Below, piece after piece: positions 35,858-57,299 of a DNA stretch of 64,000 nucleotides. The DNA comes from Perca fluviatilis (lineage: Eukaryota > Chordata > Actinopteri > Perciformes > Percidae): positions 21,339,224 through 21,403,223 of the forward strand of contig NC_053114.1 of NCBI RefSeq assembly GCF_010015445.1, written 5' to 3'. Below the pieces are notes generated by a model. It searched no databases. It was not told the origin of the DNA and saw nothing but the letters and a program-made list of their open reading frames with translations. The first letter of the stretch is position 1. The number at the start of each line of letters is the position of its first letter. The position numbers were made by a program, and so were the translations under genes.

Positions 35858-36396
35858 ATCAATACAGCCCGTTTGCTCTATTATTTGCACATTGACTTAG
35901 AAGATTATGTAAATAACACGTAATACCGTATATTCAAGTTTGAATAAGCAGACACTGTCTGTTCACCACGTAACACTGACTCATCTTGATCTCACAATAA
36001 ATAGCCTTTTTTTCCCATAGTTTAAACCAGACTACAATGGCTCTGAAAAGCATTCGGTTTTCGGCACTTTCACATCACGATCCCTGAACAAACTCCCATT
36101 TTTTTTTTTTCCAGGTTGAAGCGAGCAAAATTAACAGCAGGTTGATCAAGTTTAAAAACCTCTGAACTTGTGGAAATCCAAAGATCAGAGATGCAACGCG
36201 CTAAAATGGGTAGCTGATACAAAAAGAAATGTCTGCTGGAGAAGCTAACTTTTGGTGTTGACTGAAGGAGCAGAAGTTGACACAGAACATTAATATCCCC
36301 CAGAATACACTCCTGTTCAGATCTCAAGTCATTTTGTAAAAAGCTCCGATGCTGCACTGGTGCCAAATGGGGACGTTTTGCTGCTCCTCCACCCAG

Positions 36397-39300
36397 CTAC
36401 AGCACCAGGATGTCTCCGGTGCAGCGCTCGCAGCAGTTAAAAGTAATGTTCTCGTAGCGGGTGTATGGGTGAAACCTGCCGATGCTCTTCTTATTGCTGA
36501 GAAAGTTTGAGGGGGTGGAGTCGCTGAGCGGAGGGTCTGCTGCGTTTTCTGAACAGGAAATTGGATCCAAATTCTTCAGCACCTAAGATAGAAAACAGAC
36601 AAAACATTTGTGAAGCCCCGGATGTCACGACAAATGCTGGAGAACGGTCCGATTTCTACACGGATGTGAAGTCCGTACCTTCTCAGCCATCTTCTCGGCC
36701 GGAGTGCTGCACAGCTGCTCCGCCGTAGCGCTGCTGCTCTTCACCGCCGCGCTGCTGGTGTTACCCAGCAGGTGGGAGTTGATGGCGTCTGCTAGCTTGT
36801 GATTGGCTGCTGCCAGATCTCCGGTGCTGAGGGGCTGCGCGCTGGGGTAGTACGTCTGCGGTCTACCCCACTGCAGGGACACCAGGAGCTGCTCCAGAGA
36901 TCTGAAGACAGAAAAGCGAGCAACCGTCAGCACATCATCATCTATGCTAACAAAATGTTGCAGGAGGTGCAAAAAAAACTCCTGAAGGGCCTTGGCCTTT
37001 GGCAGCCAACGACCACTGGGGTTTACACTTTAGTATCAGTGGCTCAGCTGTGAAGCCGGAACCTTATGTCTTCAAGATTTCTGTTCCGTTTGACTCGGCT
37101 AAGAGGTAACGTTCGCCCAGCTATCTCTGAACGTTGTGTGTTGTAGCTCCTCTGTTGTTAAGCAGTGCGATAGGTTCTCTCAGCCGGACCCTCGTTGCTG
37201 CGGAGATTCGTTGACAGTTCCTTCAAAAAGAGCAGACTCCTTTCCATTTATTTGCCATGAATGGCTCATTTCTTAACAGAGGCTAAAGTGAAGCCTCTAA
37301 GTGAACTATAATGTATGTAATGTAATACTTTATTGAGATGCAAAACCAAACATTCTCTTCATTTCTAATATTAAATGCAACTCTGGGCAATTTTTCAAAT
37401 AACTTCTTTTTAATTCGGTAAAATTAAATCATTACATGTCACAAGTGTCACATTCATTCATTCCTGCTCTTATTATTTATATCATTCCATTATACCTACT
37501 GCTATAATAATAATAATTATCTTCTCTCTCGCTCACACTCCTTTTGAATGGTTTCATTTTAATTTATTATTAATAGCCTTTTTATTTTAATTGACATTTT
37601 CTGTCAACAGTTACAGTGTCAGGTTTTACACACTCCACAATGCAATTATTCACATATCAGTGTCCTTATTGTCCAGTGGTGATGGTGGTGTCCTCTTGCT
37701 GTGTTCTATAATCTGTCCATTTTTCCGGAAATTGTGTCTCTTGTAATCGTAGTTTATGTGTAATTGTTTCCATTACAAATACTTCTTCCACAGTGCTCCC
37801 CCACTGCTCCACGTCGGGGTTCTGCTTTATACCATAACCTCGTTATTGCTTTTTTACTTGCCAATAGCAGAACTTTAACAAGATACTCATCCTCTTTTCG
37901 AATTATATCTTGTGTCAGATTTCCCAGATAAAGTACCTTATCAGACTTGGGTATCTCGTATCCTAGAATTTTTCTTAAACCCCGCCATATTTTATCCCAA
38001 TTAATAGCCTTTAACAAATGCACCGGACAGTGGACACCTAGACTAAATTGCTTACTTTGTAGGAAATGCCATAAGTGGACCTACGACTTTATTTATAATT
38101 AATAAACACGTTGAATTTAACCGAGTTTGAGTGTTCCTCATCTTTAGGATTTTTGTTGGGACATTTTTTATTTTTTATTAGATAAAAGTTAAGTGCAGAT
38201 AGAGAGGAAAAGGGGGACAGAGAGTGGGGGCAGCAAAGGGCTGCACGCCAGATGCGAACCCGGGCCGATGCCAAGGACTCAGCCTACATGGGGCACACGC
38301 TCTACTGGGTGAGCCAGTAGAGGTCGCCCCATCTTCAGGATTTTTAAGTTGCGAGCGACTATAGTAAACGATATGCTTATGGATATATATGTATATGTAT
38401 GTATACATGTACCTGTGAGTGAGCACCATGTTGCTGGAGAACTCTTCCCTCTCTAACAGCAGGTCCTGGATAGCTCCTTGTGCCTCCCTGGTCTGTCTCT
38501 GCAGCGCTGCTCTGGCATTCGTCAGTTCCTCTGCCATGACTCTGAGGAGACAATGACAACGTTGATGCGAGTGTTTTGATCAGCATGGTAACGTTCAATT
38601 ATGTCATCTCAGATTGATCCTTGTAGAAGAAGAATCTTTTTTTTTTTATTGTTGATTTGTCCTCCTCCAGCAAAGCTGAAGGGTCAGATGCTTGAAGGAT
38701 GAGAGGCACAGCAGCTGGTAGTGCCCTGAAAACGTAACGTACTATCCCTTTCCATCATGTCATCATTAATTTCCAACCACTTCTCCATTTAATTTGCCAC
38801 ACAATTGTTTGGTCCATGTCATACCTGCTGGCCAGGAACTTGCTCCTCCAAACGTCACACTGGATACTCATTCGCTCCAGCTGCTCTGCGGTGTGCGCCA
38901 GACTCCGGCCTAGAGCCTCGTTCTCCAGAATCAGCTGGTTCTTCTCCCGTGACATACGCTCAAAGTGGTACTGAAGGTCATCACCCACCGACGCCACCAG
39001 CAGTTTCTTCAGCTCACGGTTCACCTGGCACACGGATCAAAGTTACCAAAAACACTTTTACAGCTGTATGTGTGTCCATGAGGAAATAAACTTCTTTTAT
39101 ATTCACTTAAAAGCATGTAATCACTGAAAAGACAAAAATACAGTGCTCTCTTAGTCAACTGAAAGGAGACAATAAGGAGCATGATTATATTGTATTACCA
39201 ATTTGGACTTATCTGGACAGAATGATAAATTCAAGCAATTTTTACATCGCTATACCGTTCAAAGTATCCATAATTCCTGCATGGTTTGATACATGAAACT

Positions 39301-40942
39301 AAGGCTGGGCAATAGGGAGAAAATCAGATATCACGATATTCTTGACCAAATACCTCAATATCGATATTGCGGCGATATTCAAGGGTTGACAATTGGTGCT
39401 TTAACAAAATATCATCACACTTAGATTTTAGATAAATAATCATCAGTAATGTGGACATAATGTCTATGTGGGGAAAAGGCAAATAACAGAACAGCTAGAA
39501 CAGTCTGGTAAGCTCAGAAAATGACATCACTTTACTGTAATGCAGCCTTGATACAAGACAACACTTATGTCATATTATGATATTACGATATCCAAAATCT
39601 AAGACGATATCTAGTCTCATATCACGATATTGATATAATATCGATATACTGCCCAGCTCTACATGAAACGGCAATAACCCTGACTGTGCAAAGCCTAGTA
39701 TGTCTAATATCTTAATAAAATGTATCTGCTTCATTTGGGGCCTTACCTCTGTCTGCACACGGAGCTGATTGGAAAGCCCTTCCTTGTCCTGCAGCAGCCT
39801 GCGTTCAGAGTTCTGCAGCTTATCCAGCTGTCCTCTCCAGTCCTCCACCAGAGGCAGCGGGGGAGAGCCCTGCTCCTCAGTCTGTTGCCCAGCCTCCCCT
39901 TTGCCCTCGGCAGGTCTTGTACGGGTGTGTCGGCTAATAGCAGCACGTGGGACGATGATCCTCACAGCCTCCACCTCCGTGCAGGCCTCTCGACTCACCC
40001 TGCCCAGGTGGAGCACCCCGAGAGGCTGGGGGGGAGCGGGATGGGTAGATTTGGGACAGTGTTTGGGGCTAGCCACCTTAAGAAGGGGAACTGCAGACGG
40101 ACCTGGTGGCAGTGTCTCCGTGTTTACCTCCAGGATGGCGGGCGGTTTTTCAGTTTCCATGCCGTCGCCAGTGCCTCGGATAGGCACACTGGCAGGGGCT
40201 GGAATAAATAAACATAGCCACGTTTACACTTTGAACTTGAATGTGTCCTGAGTGATCCAATCAGACGTGGACCGCTCTAAATGCAGGTGTGAACATTCCT
40301 ATAAACACACAGTTTGTATTGCACAACGAAACAGCTGATTTGCCAATGCCAAATAACACAGACAAAGACTCCAACACATGCCATGGTATAGCCACCAAAA
40401 TCCCTCCTCCAGCATGTAGGGCTTGGTATTGAACTTACAGCGGTTTGTGTTTAGACAATATTAAAAACATACTTTTAGGCTTCTTATGTTAAATGAAAAA
40501 TAAAAAAGGGTTTGAAAAAAACTAAAATTATTATATTCCTCAAAGTATGGTTCAGACAAGGTTTTGATACCAGCACACAAACTCTGAATGGGCACATGTA
40601 TTGAAACATTATAAATAACACCCAGCCATAGCTGTATGGAAGAGTGGAGATGTACAGTATGTTTTCTGTGTTTAGCAGCAGTTACAGATTCTGAAAATCA
40701 AGTGATCACTTAAGATGTTGTATGTTCACGGTATCATTTTAAAGTTGTAATGAAAGACAATCTTGGCTAAATTAAAGCTGGATAAGAAGGAAGTAGTTCC
40801 CCTGTGTAACAACCTTAACATAGATTTTCTGTTAATGCTAAACAGTAAACAGAATGAAAACAGAATTATTACTGATGGTCCTAACTAAAAGTAGTCCCAC
40901 ATTAAAACAATAACGTCACATACCCCTCACAGCAGCAGTCAT
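36397..40942 (-). CDS. blzf1: BLZF1 / golgin-45
   Basis: Exons in transcript order: 40924-40942 (ATG), 39747-40198, 38825-39024, 38413-38541, 36679-36901, 36397-36582 (TAG). Total 1209 nt, 402 aa (human 400), all phases agree. The N-terminal conserved block is PIRGTGDGMETEKPPAI. The coiled coil follows (ERRLLQDKEGLSNQLRVQ; RELKKLLVASVGDDLQYHFE; EQLERMSIQCDVWRSKFLAS; RAALQRQTREAQGAIQDLLL). The C-terminus is HPYTRYENITFNCCERCTGD then ILVL. Golgin-45 is a medial-Golgi golgin that binds Rab2 and GRASP55 through its C-terminal PDZ ligand and cysteine cluster, maintaining stacks and secretory traffic. Long introns hold a LINE fragment, an inverted SINE and a MITE. A likely 5' UTR acceptor lies near 41008. 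It is head-to-head with ercc5. Confidence 0.95.
37690..38060 (-). mobile_element. LINE C-terminal fragment (L1/Tx1-like), minus
   Basis: The minus frame reads KVLYLGNLTQDIIRKEDEYL then VKVLLLASKKAITRLWYKAE, the typical end of a fish L1/Tx1-like polyprotein. The frame then breaks. It lies in a blzf1 intron in the sense orientation of blzf1. Confidence 0.75.
38155..38329 (-). mobile_element. tRNA-headed SINE, minus, with target duplication
   Basis: The inverse of the family at 25199-25388 (boxes read on the minus strand: CCCAGTAGAGCGTGTGCC, GGGTTCGCATCTGGC). It is flanked by a 16-bp duplication with one mismatch (CATCTTTAGGATTTTT at 38139-38154; CATCTTCAGGATTTTT at 38330-38345). Confidence 0.88.
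39300..39661 (-). mobile_element. hAT MITE, TAGAGCTGGGC family, copy 2 (minus)
   Basis: 362 bp with 8-bp target duplication CATGAAAC (39292-39299, 39662-39669). Inverse orientation relative to the copies at 7950, 42655 and 47630. Located in a blzf1 intron. Confidence 0.9.
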
Positions 40943-42183
40943 GGTGGAGGTGGTGGTAGTTGAGAAGGAAGTCTGTTAGAGTTCAGGTGAAACCCGGTGA
41001 CTCGTCGTCCTGTGACAATTAACAATGGAAAAGCGTTTTGTTGTTAAAATCTCTAGCACTCAGTGTAGTGACGGCGATCAAAGACGGCCGCTGGTCAAAA
41101 GTCAGGTTGAACAGCCGAGGTGCTGATAACGTTAATGTTACACGATAACGGTAGCTAGCTAACCTAGCTGGGTAGCTAACGTTACCTTGCTAACGTTAGC
41201 TGTTTGCCGAGCAGCGTTGACGGTAAAGAACAACCCCAAGTTAAAGTAACGTTAACGCTATCATGATAGCTGCTTGCTACACGGAAAGACCCTCCCCAGT
41301 AGCATCATCTGGGATCAGATTTGGGAATTCAGACAAATTGTTAGATAGCATACCAGCCGGGAACAGGGTCCAACCACCTCGATTAATTCGCTGGTAAGAA
41401 GCTGCAAGCTAAAGCTGTTTATTTTGTCACCGGACACAGTTGGCCTGATCTTGAAAGGGGCGATTAGTGCCCTGGGTTAGGTGTCTCAGGCAACGCTTCC
41501 TGCCAAGAAACACGATACAGAAACACCTCCTTTTGCAAACTAAAGGCCGCAGGGAGTGCGACTCGTTGGTCTAACTGTTCCCCGGACAATATCTACAACA
41601 AAGCAATGCAACAAAGACATTTTTTTCGGAGCAGCAGCAATGGAAGATTTAGCCTGACAGGCTAAATCCAGGAAAAAATAACAACTGATTTCTGATCGGT
41701 TGCCGTGTTGTTCCAAAAATATTAGCTACTCACGAGCCGTATATACATTATCATTAAACGACTCTGGTTCTACCGTAATTCTGCTTTCAGAGAAAACAGT
41801 TTTCTCATTCAGAGAAACGGACCTTGAAACTGATTAAACATGAGAATGCTGCTGCCCGAAACTGGTCATAGACAGTATATAAAACCGGTGGTGTAGCTAG
41901 CTATACATGTCTACGGGTGTAACAGCTGAATATAACCCGACGTGAATAACGCGGAACCTTCATGCGTAGTCAAGTAACGTTATTGCTCCCCGGACAGAAA
42001 TAGTGTAACAGTCAACAATAAACGTTGAAAAGTGCCGCAGTTTGTGCCGTGCAGATTCTTATTTTACACTTTAGTGATTTCTGAGTTGATATGAAAACAT
42101 GTTCAGATAAGTGAAGCACGATTCATTTGTTTTTGTGTTTCAGTTTTTAATCTTCACAGTATTTCGGTTGAGGTTTGGTTATA
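40943..42183. promoter_or_regulatory. Putative bidirectional promoter region blzf1/ercc5
   Basis: 1.24 kb between divergent start codons. It contains the presumed 5' UTR exon(s) of both genes and several AACGTTA/TAACGTTA repeats around 41130-41260, but no retroelement was recognised. Promoter function is inferred from geometry only. Confidence 0.45.
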
Positions 42184-50939
<8,756 letters not shown>

Positions 50940-50947
50940 ATATCCTT
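50940..50947 (+). other. ercc5: U12-type AT-AC 5' splice site of ercc5 intron 13
   Basis: The exon ends AAAGA and the intron starts ATATCCTT, a match to the minor-spliceosome AT-AC donor consensus (ATATCCTTT) at 8 of 8 positions. Reading on as exon gives a stop two codons later. Phase (GA|) fits the homologous glutamate codon. The matching TCCTTAAC-type branch site and AC acceptor were not found in the window. Confidence 0.8.
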
Positions 50948-50957
50948 GATCGACTGA

Positions 50958-50958
<1 letters not shown>

Positions 50959-51012
<54 letters not shown>
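50959..51012. repeat. (GT)n microsatellite after the AT-AC donor
   Basis: About 26 GT units starting 19 bp into the U12-type intron. Confidence 0.95.
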
Positions 51013-51014
<2 letters not shown>

Positions 51015-51210
51015 CGCATTTCTATACCGATGGGGACCTTGACCTGAATACACACTCACAAGGTGGGGACTCGTGTCACCGTGGGGACCAAAATCAGGGT
51101 CCCCACGGGCAGACCCCTCTCAAAGCATAGAAAACAGCTTCCTGATATGCCCAGTATCAATAACTCCAATGTCCCCTTTGGGGGGGTTTTCATGAGAAAA
51201 ATGTGTGTGT
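51013..51210. repeat. Fish MITE-like repeat (GGTGGGGAC/GTCCCCAC)
   Basis: Contains AAGGTGGGGACTCGTGTCAC, CACCGTGGGGACCAAAATC and AACTCCAATGTCCCCTTTGG. It matches the layout of a widely dispersed fish repeat that follows GT tracts. Family by memory. Confidence 0.5.
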
Positions 51211-51279
51211 GTGTAAGACGCTGACGTCCTACTGGCAAACGGTGGTATTGCAAGTGTGTGAACTTTTCTGTGAACATGC

Positions 51280-51392
51280 GCCCCTCCTGGTAATAAATGG
51301 TATTGCAGCATAATGAAAATTTAACTCAGTCAATGATGCGCCCCTCCTGGTGAGAGATGGTATTACAGCATAATACAAGTTGAACTTTCTGT
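51280..51392. repeat. Two tandem units of 57 bp
   Basis: TGCGCCCCTCCTGGT followed by ATGGTATTGCAGCATAAT-like text occurs at 51280 and 51337 with a few substitutions. Confidence 0.75.
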
Positions 51393-52089
51393 TAGCCCAG
51401 CCATAGTAACTCAAACTCAGTACATAAAATTAAAGTCCTACAATTTGATCAATATCTAGTGGTTTAACATAAAATCAATTTAACCGCCTATTCAATTCCA
51501 CTTAAAAAAGCTATCTCTGCTTAAACATTTCCTAGAATGTGCTTTTTCTTTTTGTTTAATTTGCAATTGTAACTAAAATGAGGCTATTCATTGTCTAACA
51601 TAACAAGAGAATTATGAACAAATCTTGTTGCCTTAGTTAAGTTAAATGTTACATTTTACTGTAATTATATTGCAGATAGCTAGTTTATCTTTCTGTCATA
51701 ATACTATAACTATATTTACTTTGCCAGTTACCTGTTTATAGATCTAAATTATCAAGATAGGATTACTGATTTTCAAAATGTTTTTTATCCTGATGATCCA
51801 TCAAATATACTAGTGAATTAGTGAATCTATTTACAAATGGTTATGAAACTGTAAAAAACACACCTCACTATATTGGCCCTTCAGATGCATCTCTAAATCT
51901 TCTTGCTCAGTTATTTCTTCGGATAGTTTTGTTTCATACCATTAGAAACTTGGTAATATAGGCTACTAACCATGCATGCAACATCTTCGTCATGTCAAAC
52001 GCCTGTGCCTAATATCTTCATTACCTCATTCATCTAATATAACTATAAAACCAGACCTAGTAACCTTGCAAAGGTTCGATTTGTGGATT

Positions 52090-52250
52090 ACAGCTCCATT
52101 ACATTACATGTCATTTAGCGGACGCTTTTTTCCAAAGTGACTTCCAATTGCTACATATGTCAGAGGTTGCACGCCTCTGGAGCAACTAGGGGTTAAGTGT
52201 CTTGCTCAGGGACACATTGGTTGATGTATCGCAGTGGGAGTTTAACCCAA
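52090..52250 (-). mobile_element. tRNA-headed SINE, inverted copy
   Basis: Inverse of the SINE at 49852-50050 (ATTACATGTCATTTAGCGGA; AGCAACTAGGGGTTAAGTG; TCAGGGACACATTGGTTGAT). Head truncated or diverged. Confidence 0.85.
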
Positions 52251-52339
52251 AACTGTTATGCTGGAGATGGGGTTTCCCATCTGGCCACATATTTCCAAAA
52301 TACGAATAGGAAACATCATTTGAGGCTCAGAAAGGACAC

Positions 52340-53950
52340 ATCTCACTGACCATGTCTCTCGGCACCGGAGACCTACAGTGCAGTTTGCTCTCCCTTTGCT
52401 TTACTCTCTGTACACTACTGACTGGCCCTCCAGTACCCCCTGTAAAGCTTATATCCAACAATGATGTGTCAGCTTACAGACATTATGTCAAGTAGCTGGC
52501 ATCCTGGTGCAGCCACAACAACCTGTAACTAAATGCTCAGAAGACATTGGAGATGATTGTGGACTTCAGGAATAGCCCTCCCTGAGCACCCTCCATCTGC
52601 CCTTAAAGACAGGCAAAGGTTAGAAGATAATAACCCCATTCTACAAGTATCACACGTTCCACATTCCAGCACTCTTTAAATTTTCAGGAGTAACCTTCCA
52701 ATACAGTAGCTTCCGTGGCAAAAGTTTGAGCTTAAAGTTCCAAACGCACTAAAAGCATCTGACACACGCGTTTTGAAGTACACCCAATGTTTTAAATGGC
52801 CAATACGCAACAAAAGCGTTAGTCTACTCTAGTCTGTTCGCTGTCTCACTGACCAGGTGTGAGAGCAGCATGATAGTTGTGTGTATACGCCACGGAGATC
52901 CGCTCTACAAACAGCCTTCTATTTATTTTTGTTGATGGTGAAACACGAGAGGATGTATATGATCGTGTGAATCAAGCTCATACTTCTGTGCACCTAAACC
53001 ATTCCAAAATGTCACGGCAACTGAGTGAAAGTTTCTCTTAAAAGCCCAGTAATCATTGTGATGGCATTTACAAATGAGCTGAAAAAATTGGAAGGATTGA
53101 TAAGTGGAGGATGAGGTACAAGCACTATATCATACATATTTACAATAAATTTTAGTGACCTGCGCTGTCACTAAAAAAAAAAACCCTATCCGGCATCTGT
53201 TTTGTAAGTGCAGGGTCGGTGCCTCTGGTCATGTATCCATAATCTGGACTATAAACTTGTTCTGTAGCTTATAGTCATTATAAAAAAGTGAAAATGAATG
53301 AATGCAACTTAAATATTTCTTAATATAAAAAATTAAATGTCCGTTATGGCACAAAAAGTATAATGCCTCTACTGATGGGGGGATCTGTAACATACAAAAC
53401 CTTTGCCTAAATAGCGACCTTTTCTACAATACTGCTGGTTCTGTGGTGTTGGCGCTTAAAATCTGATGCCTCCAGTGCACCAGAGAAGCATCTAATGAGG
53501 CAGGTCAAATAAGGCAGGTCAAAAGAATTGAGTCAATTATCGCTTTCAGTGCATTTGGGCCTTGATTTACAGCATACAACATATTTTTCTTTTGATAGAG
53601 AGCAAAAATAAAAGGTAGGCTTTAATATATATAGCCTCTTTCATAATTATAACTTCTGTAATATATTTAAGTTTGGAAAAGTTGGGACCTTTACCTATCA
53701 TCTTTAATATTCTTGGCTCAGTAGTCACCACTGGGACACACATTCAAGAATACACAATATCCCAGGATCTGAAGTGGGATGCAAAAATCAACACCACTGC
53801 AAAAGGCTGAAAGAGCATACTTCCTGCTTCTGGTAAGGTAAACAGGACTCAGGACATAGCCAGACTCAGCTGCATTATCCAGTTTGCTAAATCGATCATT
53901 GGTTGAAAGCTACCATATCTATGTTTCCCCCCTCATTAACAAATAACTGT
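52340..53950 (+). mobile_element. Degraded LINE reverse-transcriptase remnants (Rex/CR1-like)
   Basis: Broken frames contain WCSHNN...MLRRHW-like text around 52500-52570 (the family's 'MIVDFR' box is readable as ATGATTGTGGACTTCAGGAA) and ISQDLKWDAKIN at about 53760, followed by KVNRTQDIARLSCIIQFAKS. These are RT-thumb motifs of CR1/Rex-type LINEs. Many stops; boundaries approximate. Confidence 0.6.
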
Positions 53951-56406
53951 ATATATATATATGACAGCCTTCTGCCACAAACCCCTTATAACCCTCACGC
54001 CCTGCTATTGCTATTGCTTACAAAGAAATCTGTATATTCTGTTTGATAAGATCATTACTTACCCTAGCCCAGATTTTCTTTTTTTTTACACTCAGCCCAA
54101 CCTAGTTTGATAAAAAATGTAATATGTTTCACATGGATTAATCATGCTGCTGCATCTGTATCCTTCATAACTTGGGCTGTTTAGGTTTAAACAAACAAGC
54201 ACGTTTCTAACTGTGTGTTCAGGTGTGCCTGGATATTACAGAACTATGGGTCTTCATGTTGAGGTAAATTTCACAAACAGAAAAGTAAAATCCATAATTT
54301 AAAGTGTGTTCTCAGTCATCCAGGTCAGAGGATGCCTTGAATTACTCAGCAAGAGCTAAATTGTCTTAAAATAACTGCAAAAAAATCAGCAGTCCTCCAT
54401 TTTAGTAAAAACATGAAAAAAATTGCAATTTCCATATTCCCTTGAATGCAGCAGTAGTGCAGGTGCAGATTGCAGTCCTCCCTCCCCCACCCAATATGTC
54501 TCAACTGACCTGGTTGTGACCTCTGAAGCAGAGAGGCCCAGAGGAACAGACAGTTTGGCATGAATTCAGTTTGAGGTTATTTCCAAACAAAACCTCACGT
54601 TATTTTATGCTATACATGTTCAATAAAGACTAATGCATTAAATATGTATTCATTATAATTATATTTATAGTTATTTAAGAGATGATTAAGATATTTTGAT
54701 ACTTAAGTAATAGCTTACAACAGGCCATAGTATGTTGTGATAAAGGCACAACATATAGCAGGGCAGATAATGTTAGCCTAGCACAGACTTTTTGCACAGA
54801 CTATTTCTTTTACATAAAGCTAATGAAAAGGCACACAATAACAAAAACTAACTTAACAATCGAGACAGAACTAGACAAGCAACTAACTGCTGGTGGCAGT
54901 GGTAGAAGAGCAACTCCTGTTTTCTGCTAGATTAAAATTGCTGTGTTTATCAATGAAGAAGGCTTTTAAGAGAGCATAGACAACAACTTCAATTCCTTTT
55001 AGTAAAGGGCAGTCTGATGGCAAAATAAAGCGGGGAAAATATTCTAAATATATACAGTATATAGATATTTCGCCAACCAACTCTGTTTCATGGCAGTGTG
55101 TGTGCAGATGAACAGCTTTTGTCCGTTGCACCAGCTATCAGTTTGTGTAAGGTTGTATCTCAAACTTGGAGTGATACTTGTTGTTCAAAGGAATTCTAAT
55201 TATAGCTTTTGTATGTGGTTGATATTATATCACTATTATGAACCAGAACAAATCAGTTTGCTTGATTTGAGCAACCTTTTTATAGTATGGTTTTGATAGT
55301 TTAGTTATGCCACCTCATTGCTGGACTACCATACCTGATATTCAAGCTCATTTGAAGGTTTGGTGCAGTTCAGCTTTATTGCTTGCCATCCATTCTCCCT
55401 TTTTTCTCACCATGGATACTTCTGATGTTGCTTCAGATCTGCATCTTATCCCTACATTTCATTTACATATAGATAATATAGTATAAGCTAACAATGATGA
55501 ATATATTGTTACTTTTGTAATTAACTTTAAAAAAGCTGTAAGGCCTAAAGGGAACTATGAATACAATTCTGAAAACTTTAAGCTCATGTATTAATAACAA
55601 TACTCAAAACCATATAATTTCTATGGTCCAGACTGCTTAAAGCTGCCTACACATAAAAGCTGGCAAAATCGCTCTGCGCGGGCCAATCCATTGAGAGCAG
55701 TGCCGCCCAACTAGGCGCTGCTCTACCCCTGGCATCATGCACCTCTCAGAATTGCCGAATTGCTTGCTTGCTCTCAGCACAATTACATTTTTTTTCACTC
55801 AAATTCTAAATCAAACAGGACATCTTAAAGGCCCCTTTCAGTGTATTTTGACATATTTATGGTATTTCATATTTTTCTGAGTCATTTTCATGACAATTTT
55901 GAGTAACAAGTGAGAGACAGTTTCTGTGTTGTTCTAATAATTGTCTCATTTGTGGTCTGATAAACACTGACTTTATCAAATTGGAAGTTTCTAATATATT
56001 ATAGAAGAGTTTAGACCAAAGATTGGCGACGAGACACAACAGTTTTAGAACATTGCAGTTTCAGCAGTCTAAACTGGCTCGTCTCAGCTGGACACAAACC
56101 GGCTAATGGTGTTGCTGCGACTCAGCTGGTCAAGTCTCCAGAGGCTGGTTTTAAAATGTTAGAGACGTCTTCTGTTTCAACAGAAGTCAGCTGGTCGAGT
56201 GAGCTTACAAACTATAGAAATAAAATGATCCATAATGCATTTATTTCTGTTACAAACTCTCAGCTGGTGGAAATGGCAGTTTTAGACAGTGGCTCAACGA
56301 GCGCTGCAACCAGGGTTTGTGGTGGAGCGAGTTAGAGAGAGATTGAAGAGAGGGAGATGCGTTAGAACAAAGTTGAGAATCAGAGAAGTACAATATATGA
56401 AATATA
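53951..56406. other. Intergenic, AT-rich; nothing recognised
   Basis: No exon, RNA gene or classified repeat was recognised. In particular, no sequence resembling the missing ercc5 exons (expected motifs around FCQRYFGW) was seen on the plus strand. Confidence 0.4.
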
Positions 56407-57290
56407 TTTTGATGAATGTTATGAACATGTAAGATAAAAATATTTATTATAATTATTAATTAATTTGTATTGATGGGAAGAAAAATGTATTAATTTAGTA
56501 TAAAAACAACCCAATAATAATTAATTAATTAATTTCAAATAATGCCAAATGCATTTGTCTGCTTATATGATAAAAACGTTCAGGGTTTGTAGCGTATGGT
56601 TTAAATTGTAGTCTTAAATTGAGCTAGTTACCACATTCAAAAGAAAACACTGTTACACACAATCTGTCATGTTCAAGTCCCCATCCTGACCACGCCCACC
56701 CCCCACTCTGGCCATGTGGCGAACATGAGGTGTGTTTAGGGTCCCCTGCGTGTCCAGGCCCTCCCCTTACATTAGGTGAGTTTGGCGTGGTGTAGATAAG
56801 AGCACGCTGACATCATTGATTTTGTTTAAACTGCATACACAAGCATCTATACAGATATTTTGATGAATGTTATGAACATGTAAGATAAAAATATTTATTA
56901 TAATTATTATAAATTTTTCCTAATGAGGAAATCCATTTAGTATGTACACTTGTCATTGGCTTAATTTTGAGGAAAAAAACTAACTAATAATAAATTAAAA
57001 AATAATTATTTTTATTTCAAGTTAAGCCAAAAGCATTCGTCTGCTTATATGCTGAAAGGTTTCAGGGTTCGTTTGGTTTCGATCGTTTTCTCAAATTGAG
57101 CTACTGACGCCGTTTAAAAGAAAACACTGTTACACACGTATGTCATGTTCAAGTCCCCATCCCGACCACGCCCATCCCCCACTCTGGCCATGTGGCCAGT
57201 GTGTATACCGGAGTCCCCATGGTGTCCAGCCCCTCCCCTCACGTAAGCTGTGAACTCTGCGTCAGATCTTCACTGCATGGACGAGAGCAG
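56407..57290 (+). repeat. Tandem duplication of about 450 bp
   Basis: TTTTGATGAATGTTATGAAC and CATGTAAGATAAAAATATTT occur at 56407 and 56857. The following GTGTTACACAC...CCCCATCC(T/C)GACCACGCCCA zone recurs at about 56650 and 57127 with roughly 90% similarity by eye. The second copy runs into the first coding exon of the downstream gene, so the duplication spans that gene's 5' flank. Confidence 0.75.
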
Positions 57291-57299
57291 GCTGGAGTC

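Noticed and set aside
39720..40251. Plus-strand open frames of about 160 residues opposite blzf1
   Set aside because: Antisense of the verified blzf1 exon; no motifs.
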